Assembly: GCF_029504655.1 (NCBI RefSeq)
Contig: NZ_JAQFIL010000001.1
Span: 6,701,001 to 6,765,000, forward strand
Length of the DNA stretch: 64,000 nt
Origin: Catalinimonas alkaloidigena
Lineage (GTDB): Bacteria; Bacteroidota; Bacteroidia; Cytophagales; Cyclobacteriaceae
Reading direction: 5' to 3'
Made by a program: the position numbers and the translations under genes. Within the stretch, counting starts at the first letter, position 1. Each line of letters opens with the position of its first letter. The notes under the pieces are model-generated. The model was not told the DNA's origin. It did not search any database and was given only the letters and a program-made list of their open reading frames with translations. Shown here one piece after another: positions 46,350-55,571 of this stretch.

Positions 46350-47429
46350 CTACAGTTCATGTAATTGATTGGAAGCAATAAGCTTTGCCCCTGTACCATT
46401 TTCCTGCGCGAAATCTGCGCCATCAGCTTTCACCTTTACCCCTGTAGCTATATCTTCGGACAGTAAGAGCGCTCCATCCATATCCACGTAATCCAGAAGT
46501 GGAGATAAATGCGCTATGGCTGAGATGCCTACGGTAGATTCTGTCATGCAGCCTACCATCACTTTCATGTTCAGTTGACGGGCTTCTGCAATCATCCTGA
46601 GGGCAGGGGTCAAACCTCCGCACTTGGTAAGTTTGATATTGATGCCATGAAAATGATTATGGCACTTTGCTACATCCGTTTCCTTGATACAGCTTTCGTC
46701 AGCAATAAGTGGCAGAGCCGAGTTTTTGAACACTTCTTTCATGCCGTCCATATCCTCAGCATGCATAGGTTGTTCTATAAATTCCACGCCGAGTTTTTTC
46801 AGCTCTACCGAATTATTGATGGTTTCTTCCACACCCCAGGCACAATTAGCATCTACACGAAATATGGCGTTGGTATGCTTGCGCAGCTCTCGTACAATCG
46901 CCAGGTCTTCCTCTGTGCCCAACTTAATTTTATAAAGCGGCCAGGGCATAGCTTTCATCTTCTGCACCATTTTTTCAATACTATCTATCCCGATGGTATA
47001 GTTGGAAGCTGGTGCCTTCTTGGGGTCAAGCCCCCAAATCTGGTATAGGGGCTTACCTAATTTTTTGCCATACAGGTCATGGGCAGCCATGTCCAAAGCA
47101 CAGAGGGTAAAAGAACTTTTTTGTAGATGTGGAAAAAGATGCTCCCAAAAAGATTCTGGTTTGCCCGCATGCGCGCTCTCCTGATGGATATCGCTAATCT
47201 TAAAATTTTCAATCATCTCTTTCAGCCCCTCTATCTCTTCCTGCATTTTTTCTACCGTAAAGCCATAATAAGGGTTAGCAGTCGTTTCACCCAAACCACT
47301 TACTACTTCCCCCTCAGCATTTTTATCTTCCAGTTCAACAATTAAGGTCTCCTGAGAATCTCTCGTCTCCCTTGATATTTTAAATGTATCTTTAATCTTA
47401 AGTTCAAAAGCGTGCAGTATAACTTTCAT
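46350..47429 (-). CDS. Dipeptide epimerase (L-Ala-D/L-Glu epimerase type)
   Basis: Enolase-superfamily enzyme that converts L-Ala-D-Glu from peptidoglycan to L-Ala-L-Glu so that it can be hydrolysed. All catalytic positions are present with the spacing of E. coli YcjG: Lys167 and Lys169 (YKIKLG), metal ligands Asp193 (VDAN), Glu219 (IEQP) and Asp244 (ADES), and the opposite base Lys266 (INIKLTKCGG). The C-terminal DMDG motif expected in this group is also there. It is the middle gene of the operon. Other dipeptides are possible substrates in this family. Confidence 0.92.
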   Translation of the reverse strand: MKVILHAFELKIKDTFKISRETRDSQETLIVELEDKNAEGEVVSGLGETTANPYYGFTVEKMQEEIEGLKEMIENFKISDIHQESAHAGKPESFWEHLFPHLQKSSFTLCALDMAAHDLYGKKLGKPLYQIWGLDPKKAPASNYTIGIDSIEKMVQKMKAMPWPLYKIKLGTEEDLAIVRELRKHTNAIFRVDANCAWGVEETINNSVELKKLGVEFIEQPMHAEDMDGMKEVFKNSALPLIADESCIKETDVAKCHNHFHGINIKLTKCGGLTPALRMIAEARQLNMKVMVGCMTESTVGISAIAHLSPLLDYVDMDGALLLSEDIATGVKVKADGADFAQENGTGAKLIASNQLHEL

Positions 47430-47540
47430 CTCCTCTGAATTTAATCTTTACTACTTGATTTGTGTATCCCAAAAATATATTCTCCTAGCCTCAACTAAGA
47501 TTCCGTACTAACGCAAATTTATATAAAAATAATTCTATTT

Positions 47541-48629
47541 TTAGGCTACTGGCTTTTCCAGTAACGTTAATTTCTTTTCACTGGCATCCAGCCGTGCATT
47601 GATACCAAAAGGAAGTGTCATGTTTTGTTTGATATGTCCGAAAGAAAGTCCGTAGATCACCGGAATATTCAATCCAGCAAGTCGATCTTGCAGTACCTGC
47701 GCCAAAGAAAGAGAGTCATCTTCATCTTCTGCTTCGCAAGCATTGAAAACACCCAGTACAATGCCGGCAGCAGCTGGTAATTTATTCTTATCCAGCAACA
47801 GCTGGGTTAACATGCGGTCTATCCGGTAGGGAGCTTCCCCTACTTCTTCTATAAATACTAGCTTTTCCTGCATATCCAGGTCATACTGCGTGCCGGCCAG
47901 CATACTCATTAAGGATAGGTTTCCTCCTATTAGTTCGCCCTCTGCCTGACCGGGTGTAAGAGTAATCATCTGTGTGGGGGATGCCATTTCTACCTCTAAC
48001 TCACCTTCTTCCACGTCCAAACCTAGCACAGGTTTTATTTCCTGATTGTCGTACACCAGCTGGTTTTGGGGCTCCATAAGCACTTTTTTAAAGTAGCTGG
48101 TGGTTATTTCATTATAATCAGAGGTACCCATAGGACCATGATAACACACCAGGCCCGCTTGACCATAGAAGCCATACAAGAGCGCAGTGATATCACTGAA
48201 GCCAATGAAAGGCTTGGGATTGTTCCTGATCATATCAAAATCCAGATAAGGAAGTATGCGCCCACTGCCGTAGCCCCCTCTCCCGCACATGATTCCATCA
48301 ATCTCTTCATCGGCAAACATCTGGTTGATGTCTTCAGCCCTTTGTTTATCCGTACCTCCCAGATAACCTTTTCTTACCAGCATATTAGGCGAATAGCGTA
48401 CCTTAAACCCTAAATTTTCCAACGCAGTAACTGCATTACGTAATTGCTCTTCGGTCAGGTAGGTAGCAGGGGTCAACAAGCCGATAGTATCACCTGGCTG
48501 AAGGCGCTCTGGAATGATTTTTTCTGCCATAGCATGCAAATGTCCATCAGACTTTGTGGGTTTCAGACCTAAAAAAGGCAGAGCGGAAGCTGAAGCAGAG
48601 AGGTTAGAAATAAACTTTCTTCTGTGCAT
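47541..48629 (-). CDS. LD-carboxypeptidase, peptidase family S66
   Basis: Removes the terminal D-Ala from murein tetrapeptides. The N-terminus (HRRKFISNLSASAS, residues 2-15) has a twin-arginine-like motif, suggesting Tat export, unlike cytoplasmic E. coli LdcA. Conserved blocks are PGDTIGLLTPA, the oxyanion GRGGYGSGR, the nucleophile Ser145 in GFSDIT, the Glu in FIEEVGEAPYRIDRML, and the C-terminal His in FGHIKQNMTLPFG. It is the first gene of the operon leading to the dipeptide epimerase and the PLP enzyme. Length 362 fits the family. Confidence 0.93.
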   Translation of the reverse strand: MHRRKFISNLSASASALPFLGLKPTKSDGHLHAMAEKIIPERLQPGDTIGLLTPATYLTEEQLRNAVTALENLGFKVRYSPNMLVRKGYLGGTDKQRAEDINQMFADEEIDGIMCGRGGYGSGRILPYLDFDMIRNNPKPFIGFSDITALLYGFYGQAGLVCYHGPMGTSDYNEITTSYFKKVLMEPQNQLVYDNQEIKPVLGLDVEEGELEVEMASPTQMITLTPGQAEGELIGGNLSLMSMLAGTQYDLDMQEKLVFIEEVGEAPYRIDRMLTQLLLDKNKLPAAAGIVLGVFNACEAEDEDDSLSLAQVLQDRLAGLNIPVIYGLSFGHIKQNMTLPFGINARLDASEKKLTLLEKPVA

Positions 48630-48731
48630 GGGATTATACTTTTTGAAGACCGCAAGTTAAGGTTTTTAAGATAAAGCTACTGGCAGCCCAGCTCTTTTAC
48701 GCAAAATGATGGTCAGTACAAAATAAACTCT

Positions 48732-48739
48732 TAGCTTTG
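48732..48739 (+). promoter_or_regulatory. Candidate -7 box for ndk
   Basis: TAGCTTTG, a full TAnnTTTG match, 40-47 bases before the ndk ATG. No matching TTG at -33 was found. The box overlaps a TTG that could otherwise be read as an upstream start, supporting the ATG at 48779. Confidence 0.45.
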
Positions 48740-48778
48740 CGGAAAATTTCATTGACCAATACTAAACGTAAACACGAT

Positions 48779-49198
48779 ATGGCAGGAAAAAAAACATTCA
48801 CCATGATTAAGCCCGATGCGATGGAAGCGGGCCATGCCGGAGCAATCATTAAAATGATACAGGAAGCGGGCTTTCGGATTTCGGCCATGAAAATGACGAA
48901 GCTGACTGAAGAAACCGCCGGACAATTCTACGCAGTACACAAAGAACGCCCTTTTTACAAAGACCTTACTACTTATATGTCTTCCGGGCCCATCATCGCC
49001 ATGATTTTGGAAAAAGACAATGCGGTGGAAGACTTTCGTAAACTGATCGGTGCTACTAATCCCGCTGACGCAGCGGAAGGAACCATCCGTAAATTATTTG
49101 CAAAGTCTATTGAAGCCAATGCCGTGCATGGTTCTGATGCGGATGAGACCGCCGCTAATGAAGGTAACTTCTTCTTTGCAGGGACAGAACGCTTCTAG
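48779..49198 (+). CDS. ndk: Nucleoside diphosphate kinase
   Basis: Transfers phosphate from ATP to NDPs through a phospho-histidine. Starting at ATG 48779 gives 139 residues beginning [14 protein letters not shown], the usual Ndk start; a TTG 42 bases upstream is in the promoter. The active-site histidine is in [12 protein letters not shown], and GTIRKLFA and FFF near the end are conserved. It is divergent from the LD-carboxypeptidase operon and followed by a terminator. Confidence 0.96.
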   Translation: MAGKKTFTMIKPDAMEAGHAGAIIKMIQEAGFRISAMKMTKLTEETAGQFYAVHKERPFYKDLTTYMSSGPIIAMILEKDNAVEDFRKLIGATNPADAAEGTIRKLFAKSIEANAVHGSDADETAANEGNFFFAGTERF

Positions 49199-49234
49199 TT
49201 TTACTCCGAAGAAATACTGAAAAGAAATTTAAAT

Positions 49235-49265
49235 AAGGAAGGCATATAAATGTCTTCCTTTTTTT
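49235..49265. terminator. Terminator after ndk, between convergent genes
   Basis: An 11-bp stem with one G-T pair (49235-49245 with 49250-49260), ATAA loop and seven T. The flippase-like gene on the other strand ends at 49264, so it may serve both. Confidence 0.85.
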
Positions 49266-50334
49266 ATTGCTGTGCTACTTTGGAGGACTTCTTTTTAAAA
49301 AATACTCTTCTGATCCATTTAGGAAGAAAAATTGCTCCCAGAATCAGGTAGGGATAGTAAGAAAGCATTCTCCAAAGAATGTTGGTTACAAAAGTATAAT
49401 CCCCCAAAAACTCGGTAAAAAACTGCGTAAAAAAGAACTCAGCTGTACCACTACTACCCGGTGTAGGTGAGATGAGCATGGTGATCCACATCATCAGATG
49501 TCTGCAGAAGATCAGCAGGTGTTCCATGGGAGTAACATTGGTAAAAGCTGCGATCAGGCAGTTGAGCATGAGATAGCGTGCCGACCAAATTAAAAAAGTA
49601 GCGATTACGATTTTGGCCCAATAGCTAAACCTCTTACCTCGGAGTAGCTCTGAAGCTATAATGATTTCATCCCCATGCTTACTCGCCGCATGCCTCCAAC
49701 GACGCAAAAAGCTTATGGAGCTCACTCTGAGCAACAGCCATTTAAAGCCTCTCGGCCTTATAAATATGGCATAGAACATAAAAAATGTATAGACTGTGAT
49801 GAGCACATAGCTGATCAGAAAAAGAACCTGCAGGCTATTCCCCAGCTTCACTTCCATCTCGCTGGCATCAGGAAAAAGCTCCTGGGCAGTAAAGAGCAAG
49901 GCCAGAGGGGCCACCAGCACAAAGAAGAGGTTATCCAGAATAGCTGTCAGCATGACATAGGCTAGGGACTTTCCCAGGCTTATGCCTTCTTTTACCAAAA
50001 TAAACACGACTACTGAAGTTCCTCCTACAATAGAAGGCGTCACTGCTGAGGCAAATTCCCAAAAAATAATGACATAAATACTGCTGCCCCAGGAAAGTTC
50101 GTCATTCGTAAGGGTCTTGATACGGTATACATAACCGGCATCCCGGGCAAAAATAACCAGAAGAGCTAGTACTATAGGAAGCATAGAAGCTTCAAAAATA
50201 AGGTTTAGCTTGTCTGCTGTAAGGTCGGGATCGCTGTAAAACATATAAAATACGATACCCAGACCTATAGCCACAGGTATCCATATCTTATTAGGATTAA
50301 GCGTTTTAAATATTTTTTTGGAATTAATATCCAT
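49264..50334 (-). CDS. Flippase-like / lysylphosphatidylglycerol synthase transmembrane family protein
   Basis: Integral membrane protein with about eight helices of the UPF0104/AglD-MprF flippase-like family, proposed to move lipids or lipid-linked sugars. The family signature ISPTPGSSGTAEFFF lies near residues 289-303, with ASAVTPSIVGGTSVVVFIL in the first half. Its ATG overlaps the scpA stop codon (TAATG), so they are co-translated. Length 356. The substrate is unknown. Confidence 0.85.
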   Translation of the reverse strand: MDINSKKIFKTLNPNKIWIPVAIGLGIVFYMFYSDPDLTADKLNLIFEASMLPIVLALLVIFARDAGYVYRIKTLTNDELSWGSSIYVIIFWEFASAVTPSIVGGTSVVVFILVKEGISLGKSLAYVMLTAILDNLFFVLVAPLALLFTAQELFPDASEMEVKLGNSLQVLFLISYVLITVYTFFMFYAIFIRPRGFKWLLLRVSSISFLRRWRHAASKHGDEIIIASELLRGKRFSYWAKIVIATFLIWSARYLMLNCLIAAFTNVTPMEHLLIFCRHLMMWITMLISPTPGSSGTAEFFFTQFFTEFLGDYTFVTNILWRMLSYYPYLILGAIFLPKWIRRVFFKKKSSKVAQQ

Positions 50335-51089
50335 TAGTCAACACGTACATCTTCGTCTTCCTTCTTTAATACCCAGAAGTTGTTAAAGCCTTCGCCAATT
50401 TGTAGGGTTACTTCATTCAGTTGAAGCAATTCCAGGATCGCAAGAAAATTAAAAATGACGGCTATCTTATTCGGATCGTCACTGATGATATCCTGAAATG
50501 ATACCCTTTTACGATTCTGAAGATTGCTAAGTATATAACCTTTTTGTCCGGAAATGGTGTATGGATATTGTACTACCTGATGAGGTTTTTCGCGTTGTTT
50601 AAGCTCAAACCGCTGAGTAACACGTTCAAACACCTTTAATAGCTTATATAAGGTTACATCCTGAAGCTCAGCCTCTACATTATTAGTTTCTGCAAGTTTC
50701 TTAATTTCCTGAACAAGATTTCCGCGTTCATGTTTTAAAGCGCGTTCTTCTTCCATCTCAGCCAGTTCCTTGATAACTGATTTATACCTCTTATATTCAA
50801 GCAGATGTTTTACTAATTCCTCACGCGGATCAACTTCTTCTCCTTCTTCATTAAGCACAGGACGGGGTAGTAGCATCTTGGCTTTAATACGCATAAGTGT
50901 AGCCGCCACCAGGATAAACTCACTGGCGACCTCAATATTCATAGCCTCTAAATGCCTTATGTAGCTGAGAAAATCATCCGTGATTTTAGATATTGGAATA
51001 TCATGTATATCCAGCTCATCTCTCTCAATAAAGAAGAGAAGCAAGTCAAAGGGGCCTTCAAAGCGAGGAAGTTTAATCTCAAAACTCAC
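50334..51089 (-). CDS. scpA: Segregation and condensation protein A
   Basis: Kleisin subunit of the bacterial SMC-ScpAB condensin that helps chromosome segregation. The N-terminal FEIKLPRFEGPFDLLLFFIE is the SMC-binding helix start; DIPISKITDDFLSYI, EFILVAATLMRIKAKMLLP and the winged-helix C-terminus (VIFNFLAILELLQLNEV) follow. Length 251 is normal. scpB is not adjacent. The gene shares a one-base overlap with the downstream flippase-like gene. Confidence 0.95.
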   Translation of the reverse strand: MSFEIKLPRFEGPFDLLLFFIERDELDIHDIPISKITDDFLSYIRHLEAMNIEVASEFILVAATLMRIKAKMLLPRPVLNEEGEEVDPREELVKHLLEYKRYKSVIKELAEMEEERALKHERGNLVQEIKKLAETNNVEAELQDVTLYKLLKVFERVTQRFELKQREKPHQVVQYPYTISGQKGYILSNLQNRKRVSFQDIISDDPNKIAVIFNFLAILELLQLNEVTLQIGEGFNNFWVLKKEDEDVRVD

Positions 51090-51289
51090 GGGGTCTTTCT
51101 TTTATCTTATGAATCAGTAAATTTACTAGCATAAAATCTAAGCAAATTTATGACATTATTATGCAATAAATGTTCTCTTATGAAAAAAGATCGTTCCTTT
51201 GCACCTTATTTATGGTAAAAGGGTTTTAAAAAAGTAAAACATTCGTTGATTGTCATAGTTTCAAAAATACATTTAAGAAAAATTTCATC

Positions 51290-53209
51290 ATGCTCATTAA
51301 GCCCGGTCCGATTCTAGCCCAGATTAATAGCCCTGCTGACGTTAAAGCCCTCAATCAAAACCAACTAGTCCAACTCTCTCAGGAACTAAGGCAATTCATC
51401 ATTGACACCGTATCTGTATATGGCGGCCATTTTGGGGCTAGCCTTGGTGTGGTGGAGCTTACTATAGCACTACATCATGTATTTAATACTCCCTACGATC
51501 AACTGGTCTGGGATGTAGGGCATCAGGCCTATGGGCATAAAATTCTTACCGGCCGCCGTGACACCTTTCATACCAACCGTATTTATAATGGAATCTCCGG
51601 TTTCCCTAAACGTAGCGAAAGTGAATATGACGCTTTTGGTGTAGGGCATTCCTCAACTTCTATCTCAGCCGCATTGGGCATGGCGGTTGCATCCAATTAT
51701 CAGGGACTAGAAGACAAGCAGCATATTGCAGTAATTGGTGATGGAGCCATGACCGGTGGAATTGCTTTTGAAGCCATGAATCATGCAGGTGTGGCCGATA
51801 CAAATTTACTTATTGTCCTCAATGACAATTGTATGTCTATAGACCCTAATGTGGGCGCATTGAAGGACTATTTGACAGATATAACGACTTCCCAGACTTA
51901 CAATAAGGTAAGAGATGATGTGTGGAAGATGCTGGGCAAGATCAGTAAGTTTGGCAAGAGTGCCCAGGAAGTTGCTTCCAAGGTAGAAACCAGTATTAAA
52001 GCTTTTCTGCTTAGGCAAAGTAACCTTTTTGAGTCGCTTAACCTTCGTTACTTTGGTCCGGTAGATGGCCATGATGTGGACCATCTGGTACATGTGATGA
52101 AAGATCTTAAGAAGATTCCCGGTCCCAAGATATTACACTGTGTAACCGTAAAAGGAAAAGGGTACTCATTAGCAGAAAAAGATCAGACCAAATGGCACGC
52201 CCCTGGTAAATTTGATAAGGTAACGGGTGAGATTCGCAAAAAAGTGTATGATGTTCCTCAGCCGCCTAAATATCAGCAGGTGTTCGGAGAAACAATTGTA
52301 GAGTTAGCCCAGCAAAACAAAAAAATTATGGGCATTACACCTGCGATGCCTTCCGGCTCATCTCTCAACATTATGATGAAGGTCATGCCTGACCGTGCTT
52401 TTGATGTGGGTATAGCTGAACAGCATGCGGTCACTTTTTCTGCCGGATTGGCTACTCAGGGTTTGACTCCCTTTTGTAATATCTACAGCACCTTTATGCA
52501 ACGGGCGTATGATCAGGTCATTCACGACGTTTGCATACAGAAGTTACCAGTAATCTTTTGTCTTGATAGAGCTGGGGTAGCCGGAGCTGACGGTCCTACG
52601 CATCATGGGGCTTATGATCTTGCTTACATGCGCTGCCTACCCTATATGGTGGTATCTGCCCCCATGAATGAGGCGGAACTAAGAAACCTGATGTACACTG
52701 CTACTTTGTACAAAGATGGTCCCTTTACCATCCGCTATCCCCGTGGACAAGGAGTGATGCCTCAGTGGCAAACGCCAATGGAACAAATAGAAGTAGGCAA
52801 AGGAAGAAAAATACAGGATGGAGAAGAAGTAGCGATCCTTACTATCGGCCATATTGGAAATTATGCTATTGAAGCCTGCAAGCAACTTACTATAGATGAA
52901 ATGCATCCCGCGCACTATGATATGCGTTTTGTCAAGCCATTAGACGAAGAAATGTTACACGAAGTATTTGGTCGCTATAAGAAAGTGATTACTGTAGAAG
53001 ATGGCTGCCTGATGGGAGGTTTTGGCAGTGCAGTGCTGGAATTTATGGCTGAACACGGCTATTCAGCTCAGGTAAAAAGACTTGGTATACCCGATCATAT
53101 CATTGAGCATGGAGAACAAATTGAGCTTCACCGTGAATGTGGTTATGATGCCGATAGCATCGCTAATGAGGTAAGGGCGTTACTAAATGTGGACACTTTA
53201 GTAAGTTAA
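51290..53209 (+). CDS. dxs: 1-deoxy-D-xylulose-5-phosphate synthase
   Basis: First enzyme of the MEP isoprenoid pathway; thiamine-diphosphate-dependent condensation of pyruvate and glyceraldehyde-3-phosphate. Conserved blocks are HFGASLGVVELTIALHHVF, VWDVGHQAYGHKILTGRRD, the TPP motif GDGAMTGGIAFEAMNHAG with NDNCMSIDPNVG, GPVDGHD, the catalytic Glu region DVGIAEQHAVTFSAGLA, and the transketolase C-terminus (GFGSAVLEF). Length 639 is normal. Confidence 0.97.
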   Translation: MLIKPGPILAQINSPADVKALNQNQLVQLSQELRQFIIDTVSVYGGHFGASLGVVELTIALHHVFNTPYDQLVWDVGHQAYGHKILTGRRDTFHTNRIYNGISGFPKRSESEYDAFGVGHSSTSISAALGMAVASNYQGLEDKQHIAVIGDGAMTGGIAFEAMNHAGVADTNLLIVLNDNCMSIDPNVGALKDYLTDITTSQTYNKVRDDVWKMLGKISKFGKSAQEVASKVETSIKAFLLRQSNLFESLNLRYFGPVDGHDVDHLVHVMKDLKKIPGPKILHCVTVKGKGYSLAEKDQTKWHAPGKFDKVTGEIRKKVYDVPQPPKYQQVFGETIVELAQQNKKIMGITPAMPSGSSLNIMMKVMPDRAFDVGIAEQHAVTFSAGLATQGLTPFCNIYSTFMQRAYDQVIHDVCIQKLPVIFCLDRAGVAGADGPTHHGAYDLAYMRCLPYMVVSAPMNEAELRNLMYTATLYKDGPFTIRYPRGQGVMPQWQTPMEQIEVGKGRKIQDGEEVAILTIGHIGNYAIEACKQLTIDEMHPAHYDMRFVKPLDEEMLHEVFGRYKKVITVEDGCLMGGFGSAVLEFMAEHGYSAQVKRLGIPDHIIEHGEQIELHRECGYDADSIANEVRALLNVDTLVS

Positions 53210-53238
53210 TTACTTGCAAATTAGATTGGTTATTGCAC

Positions 53239-53274
53239 AAAAAAACCTCTCAGGATATTAACTTGAGAGGTTTT
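53239..53274. terminator. Bidirectional terminator after dxs
   Basis: An 11-bp stem AAAACCTCTCA / TGAGAGGTTTT (53242-53252 with 53264-53274). The plus-strand tail has four T; on the minus strand the hairpin is followed by seven T, so it also serves the PspC gene. Confidence 0.8.
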
Positions 53275-53297
53275 AATATTTTATACATCAGAGAAAG

Positions 53298-53480
53298 CTA
53301 ACTGAATTTCATAATTAACCACAGTACCAGATAAAAAATTACCGGTGAGCCGAAGCCAATGACAGCAGCTATAGCGAACAATATTCTTATAATAGTGGCA
53401 TCCCAACCAAAATGCTCTGCTATGCCTCCACACACACCGCCAATGATTTTGTTGGTATTAGATAAGCCTAGCTTTGCCAT
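53298..53480 (-). CDS. PspC-domain membrane protein
   Basis: A 60-residue stand-alone PspC domain, related to the membrane part of the phage-shock response. KIIGGVCGGIAEHFGWDATIIRILF is the hallmark stretch (quoted in two parts: KIIGGVCGGIAEHFG and WDATIIRILF), followed by a second hydrophobic helix ending LVLWLIMKFS. It starts 18 bases after the fcl stop codon region's other side and lies downstream of the GDP-fucose genes on the same strand. Confidence 0.88.
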   Translation of the reverse strand: MAKLGLSNTNKIIGGVCGGIAEHFGWDATIIRILFAIAAVIGFGSPVIFYLVLWLIMKFS

Positions 53481-53495
53481 AATTATTACTGTATT

Positions 53496-54428
53496 TTAAG
53501 CAACTACTTCTTTCTTAAACTCTTCATATACAGAAGTAATGCCTTCACGTAAACTAATATTGTGTTTCCAGCCGTAGCTATGAAGTTTACTTACATCCAT
53601 CAGTTTGCGGGGAGTACCATCAGGCTTAGAAGTATCAAAACGCAATTCTCCTTCAAAACCCACAATTTCCTTAATCAACAACGCCAGATCTTTGATCGCA
53701 ATATCTTCGCCTGTACCGATATTAACGAGCTCAGGCTCATTATAATTATCCATCAGATAGACACAGGCTTCTGCAAGGTCATCTACATGTAAAAACTCTC
53801 TTTTGGGACTCCCAGTACCCCAGATTTCTACAAACTCAGCATTACTCTCTTTAGCCTCATGAAATTTACGAATTAATGCCGGTAATACATGAGAATTATT
53901 AAGATCATAATTATCATTCGGCCCATACAGATTGGTAGGCATGGTAGCAATAAAGTCGCAACCATATTGGAGGCGATAATTTTCACACATTTTGATACCT
54001 GCAATTTTAGCAATCGCATAAGGCTCATTGGTGTATTCTAAAGTTCCAGTGAGAAGGTAATCCTCTTTTAAGGGTTGAGGAGCCATTTTAGGATAAATAC
54101 AAGAGGACCCTAAAAACTGCAGCTTTTTAACCCCATGCTCATAACTCTGATGAATGACGTTATTTTGTATCATCAGGTTTTCGTAAAGGAACTCGGCTCG
54201 GTAGGTATTATTAGCATGAATACCTCCTACTTTTGCCGCTGCCAGAAATACATAATCAGGTTTTTCTTCCGCAAAAAATTTAGCAACCGCCTGCTGATTT
54301 TTTAGATCTAACTCGCTGGATGTTTTCAGCACAAAATTGCTAAAGCCTTTCTTCTGTAAGTTGCGTAGAATAGCAGAACCGACCATACCTCTATGGCCGG
54401 CTATATAAATTTTAGCGTCTTTTTCCAT
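53496..54428 (-). CDS. fcl: GDP-L-fucose synthase
   Basis: Epimerase-reductase that converts GDP-4-keto-6-deoxy-D-mannose to GDP-L-fucose with NADPH. The Rossmann motif [10 protein letters not shown] is at the N-terminus; [18 protein letters not shown] and the active-site YAIAKIAG (Tyr-x3-Lys) are conserved; [16 protein letters not shown] is a family hallmark. Length 310 is normal. It follows gmd by four bases in an operon manC-gmd-fcl. Confidence 0.96.
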   Translation of the reverse strand: MEKDAKIYIAGHRGMVGSAILRNLQKKGFSNFVLKTSSELDLKNQQAVAKFFAEEKPDYVFLAAAKVGGIHANNTYRAEFLYENLMIQNNVIHQSYEHGVKKLQFLGSSCIYPKMAPQPLKEDYLLTGTLEYTNEPYAIAKIAGIKMCENYRLQYGCDFIATMPTNLYGPNDNYDLNNSHVLPALIRKFHEAKESNAEFVEIWGTGSPKREFLHVDDLAEACVYLMDNYNEPELVNIGTGEDIAIKDLALLIKEIVGFEGELRFDTSKPDGTPRKLMDVSKLHSYGWKHNISLREGITSVYEEFKKEVVA

Positions 54429-54432
54429 AATT

Positions 54433-55545
54433 TTATTCGTGATAGTTGTACACCTTATGGCCCCCTTTCAACAAGAATTTATCTCTTTTGAATAAGGCTA
54501 CATCAGACTGTACCATATCTTTCACCAGGCTTTCTAACGTAAATTCCAGCTTCCAGCCAAGTTGCTCACGCGCTTTGGTAGGATCGCCAATCAGCAAGTC
54601 AACCTCGGTAGGACGATAGTACTCAGGATCAACTTTGATCACTTCTTTGCCGATTTCCAACTGAAAATCAGGGTTAGAGCAACTAACGACTTTTCCCACT
54701 TCGTTTACTCCTTCGCCTTCAAAATCCAGCTCTATGCCTAGTTCTTTAAAAGACATACGCACAAAGTCACGAACTGTTGTGGTGATACCGGTAGCAATCA
54801 CATAATCTTCGGCCTTTTCCTGCTGTAAAATGAGCCACATGGCCTTTACATAGTCTTTAGCATGTCCCCAGTCACGTTTGGCATCCATGTTGCCAAGGTA
54901 GCAAGCATCTTGAAGTCCTAATGCGATGCGGGCTGCCGCGCGGGTAATTTTACGTGTCACAAAAGTTTCACCCCGGATTGGAGATTCGTGATTGAACAGA
55001 ATTCCGTTGACTGCAAACATGTTGTAAGCTTCACGATAATTAACTGTAATCCAGAAACCATACATTTTTGCCACGGCATACGGTGAGCGAGGATAAAAAG
55101 GTGTTTTCTCGCTTTGAGGAACTTCCTGCACCAGGCCATACAGTTCTGAGGTAGAGGCCTGATAAATTTTGGTTTTTTCCTGAAGACCCAGAATACGTAC
55201 AGCCTCTAATATTCTTAAAGTGCCTAAACCGTCCACATTAGCAGTATATTCCGGCTCATCAAAGCTTACTTTGACATGAGACATGGCTCCCAGGTTGTAG
55301 ATCTCATCCGGCTGTACTTCCTGCACAATACGAATGATATTGGTAGAATCTGTCAGGTCCCCATAATGAAGTTTAAATTTCAGATCTCTTTCGTGCGGAT
55401 CCTGATAGAGATGGTCTATGCGATCGGTATTAAAAAGGGAGGTTCTACGCTTAATTCCGTGAACTTCATAACCTTTTTTTAGTAGAAACTCGGCTAAGTA
55501 GGCTCCGTCTTGTCCGGTAACTCCTGTGATTAACGCCTTTTTCAT
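54433..55545 (-). CDS. gmd: GDP-mannose 4,6-dehydratase
   Basis: NADP-dependent dehydratase making GDP-4-keto-6-deoxy-D-mannose, the precursor of GDP-L-fucose and related sugars. [16 protein letters not shown] is the Rossmann motif; [18 protein letters not shown] and [12 protein letters not shown] hold the catalytic Ser/Thr, Glu, Tyr and Lys; [19 protein letters not shown] is specific to Gmd. Length 370 is normal. Middle gene of the GDP-fucose operon. Confidence 0.96.
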   Translation of the reverse strand: MKKALITGVTGQDGAYLAEFLLKKGYEVHGIKRRTSLFNTDRIDHLYQDPHERDLKFKLHYGDLTDSTNIIRIVQEVQPDEIYNLGAMSHVKVSFDEPEYTANVDGLGTLRILEAVRILGLQEKTKIYQASTSELYGLVQEVPQSEKTPFYPRSPYAVAKMYGFWITVNYREAYNMFAVNGILFNHESPIRGETFVTRKITRAAARIALGLQDACYLGNMDAKRDWGHAKDYVKAMWLILQQEKAEDYVIATGITTTVRDFVRMSFKELGIELDFEGEGVNEVGKVVSCSNPDFQLEIGKEVIKVDPEYYRPTEVDLLIGDPTKAREQLGWKLEFTLESLVKDMVQSDVALFKRDKFLLKGGHKVYNYHE

Positions 55546-55571
55546 GATTAGCTGATTAGAAAATTAATGTT

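Noticed and set aside
46575..47048. 157-codon plus-strand frame inside the dipeptide epimerase gene
   Set aside because: The epimerase has all catalytic residues on the other strand; the antisense frame is rich in His, Phe and Cys without domain pattern.
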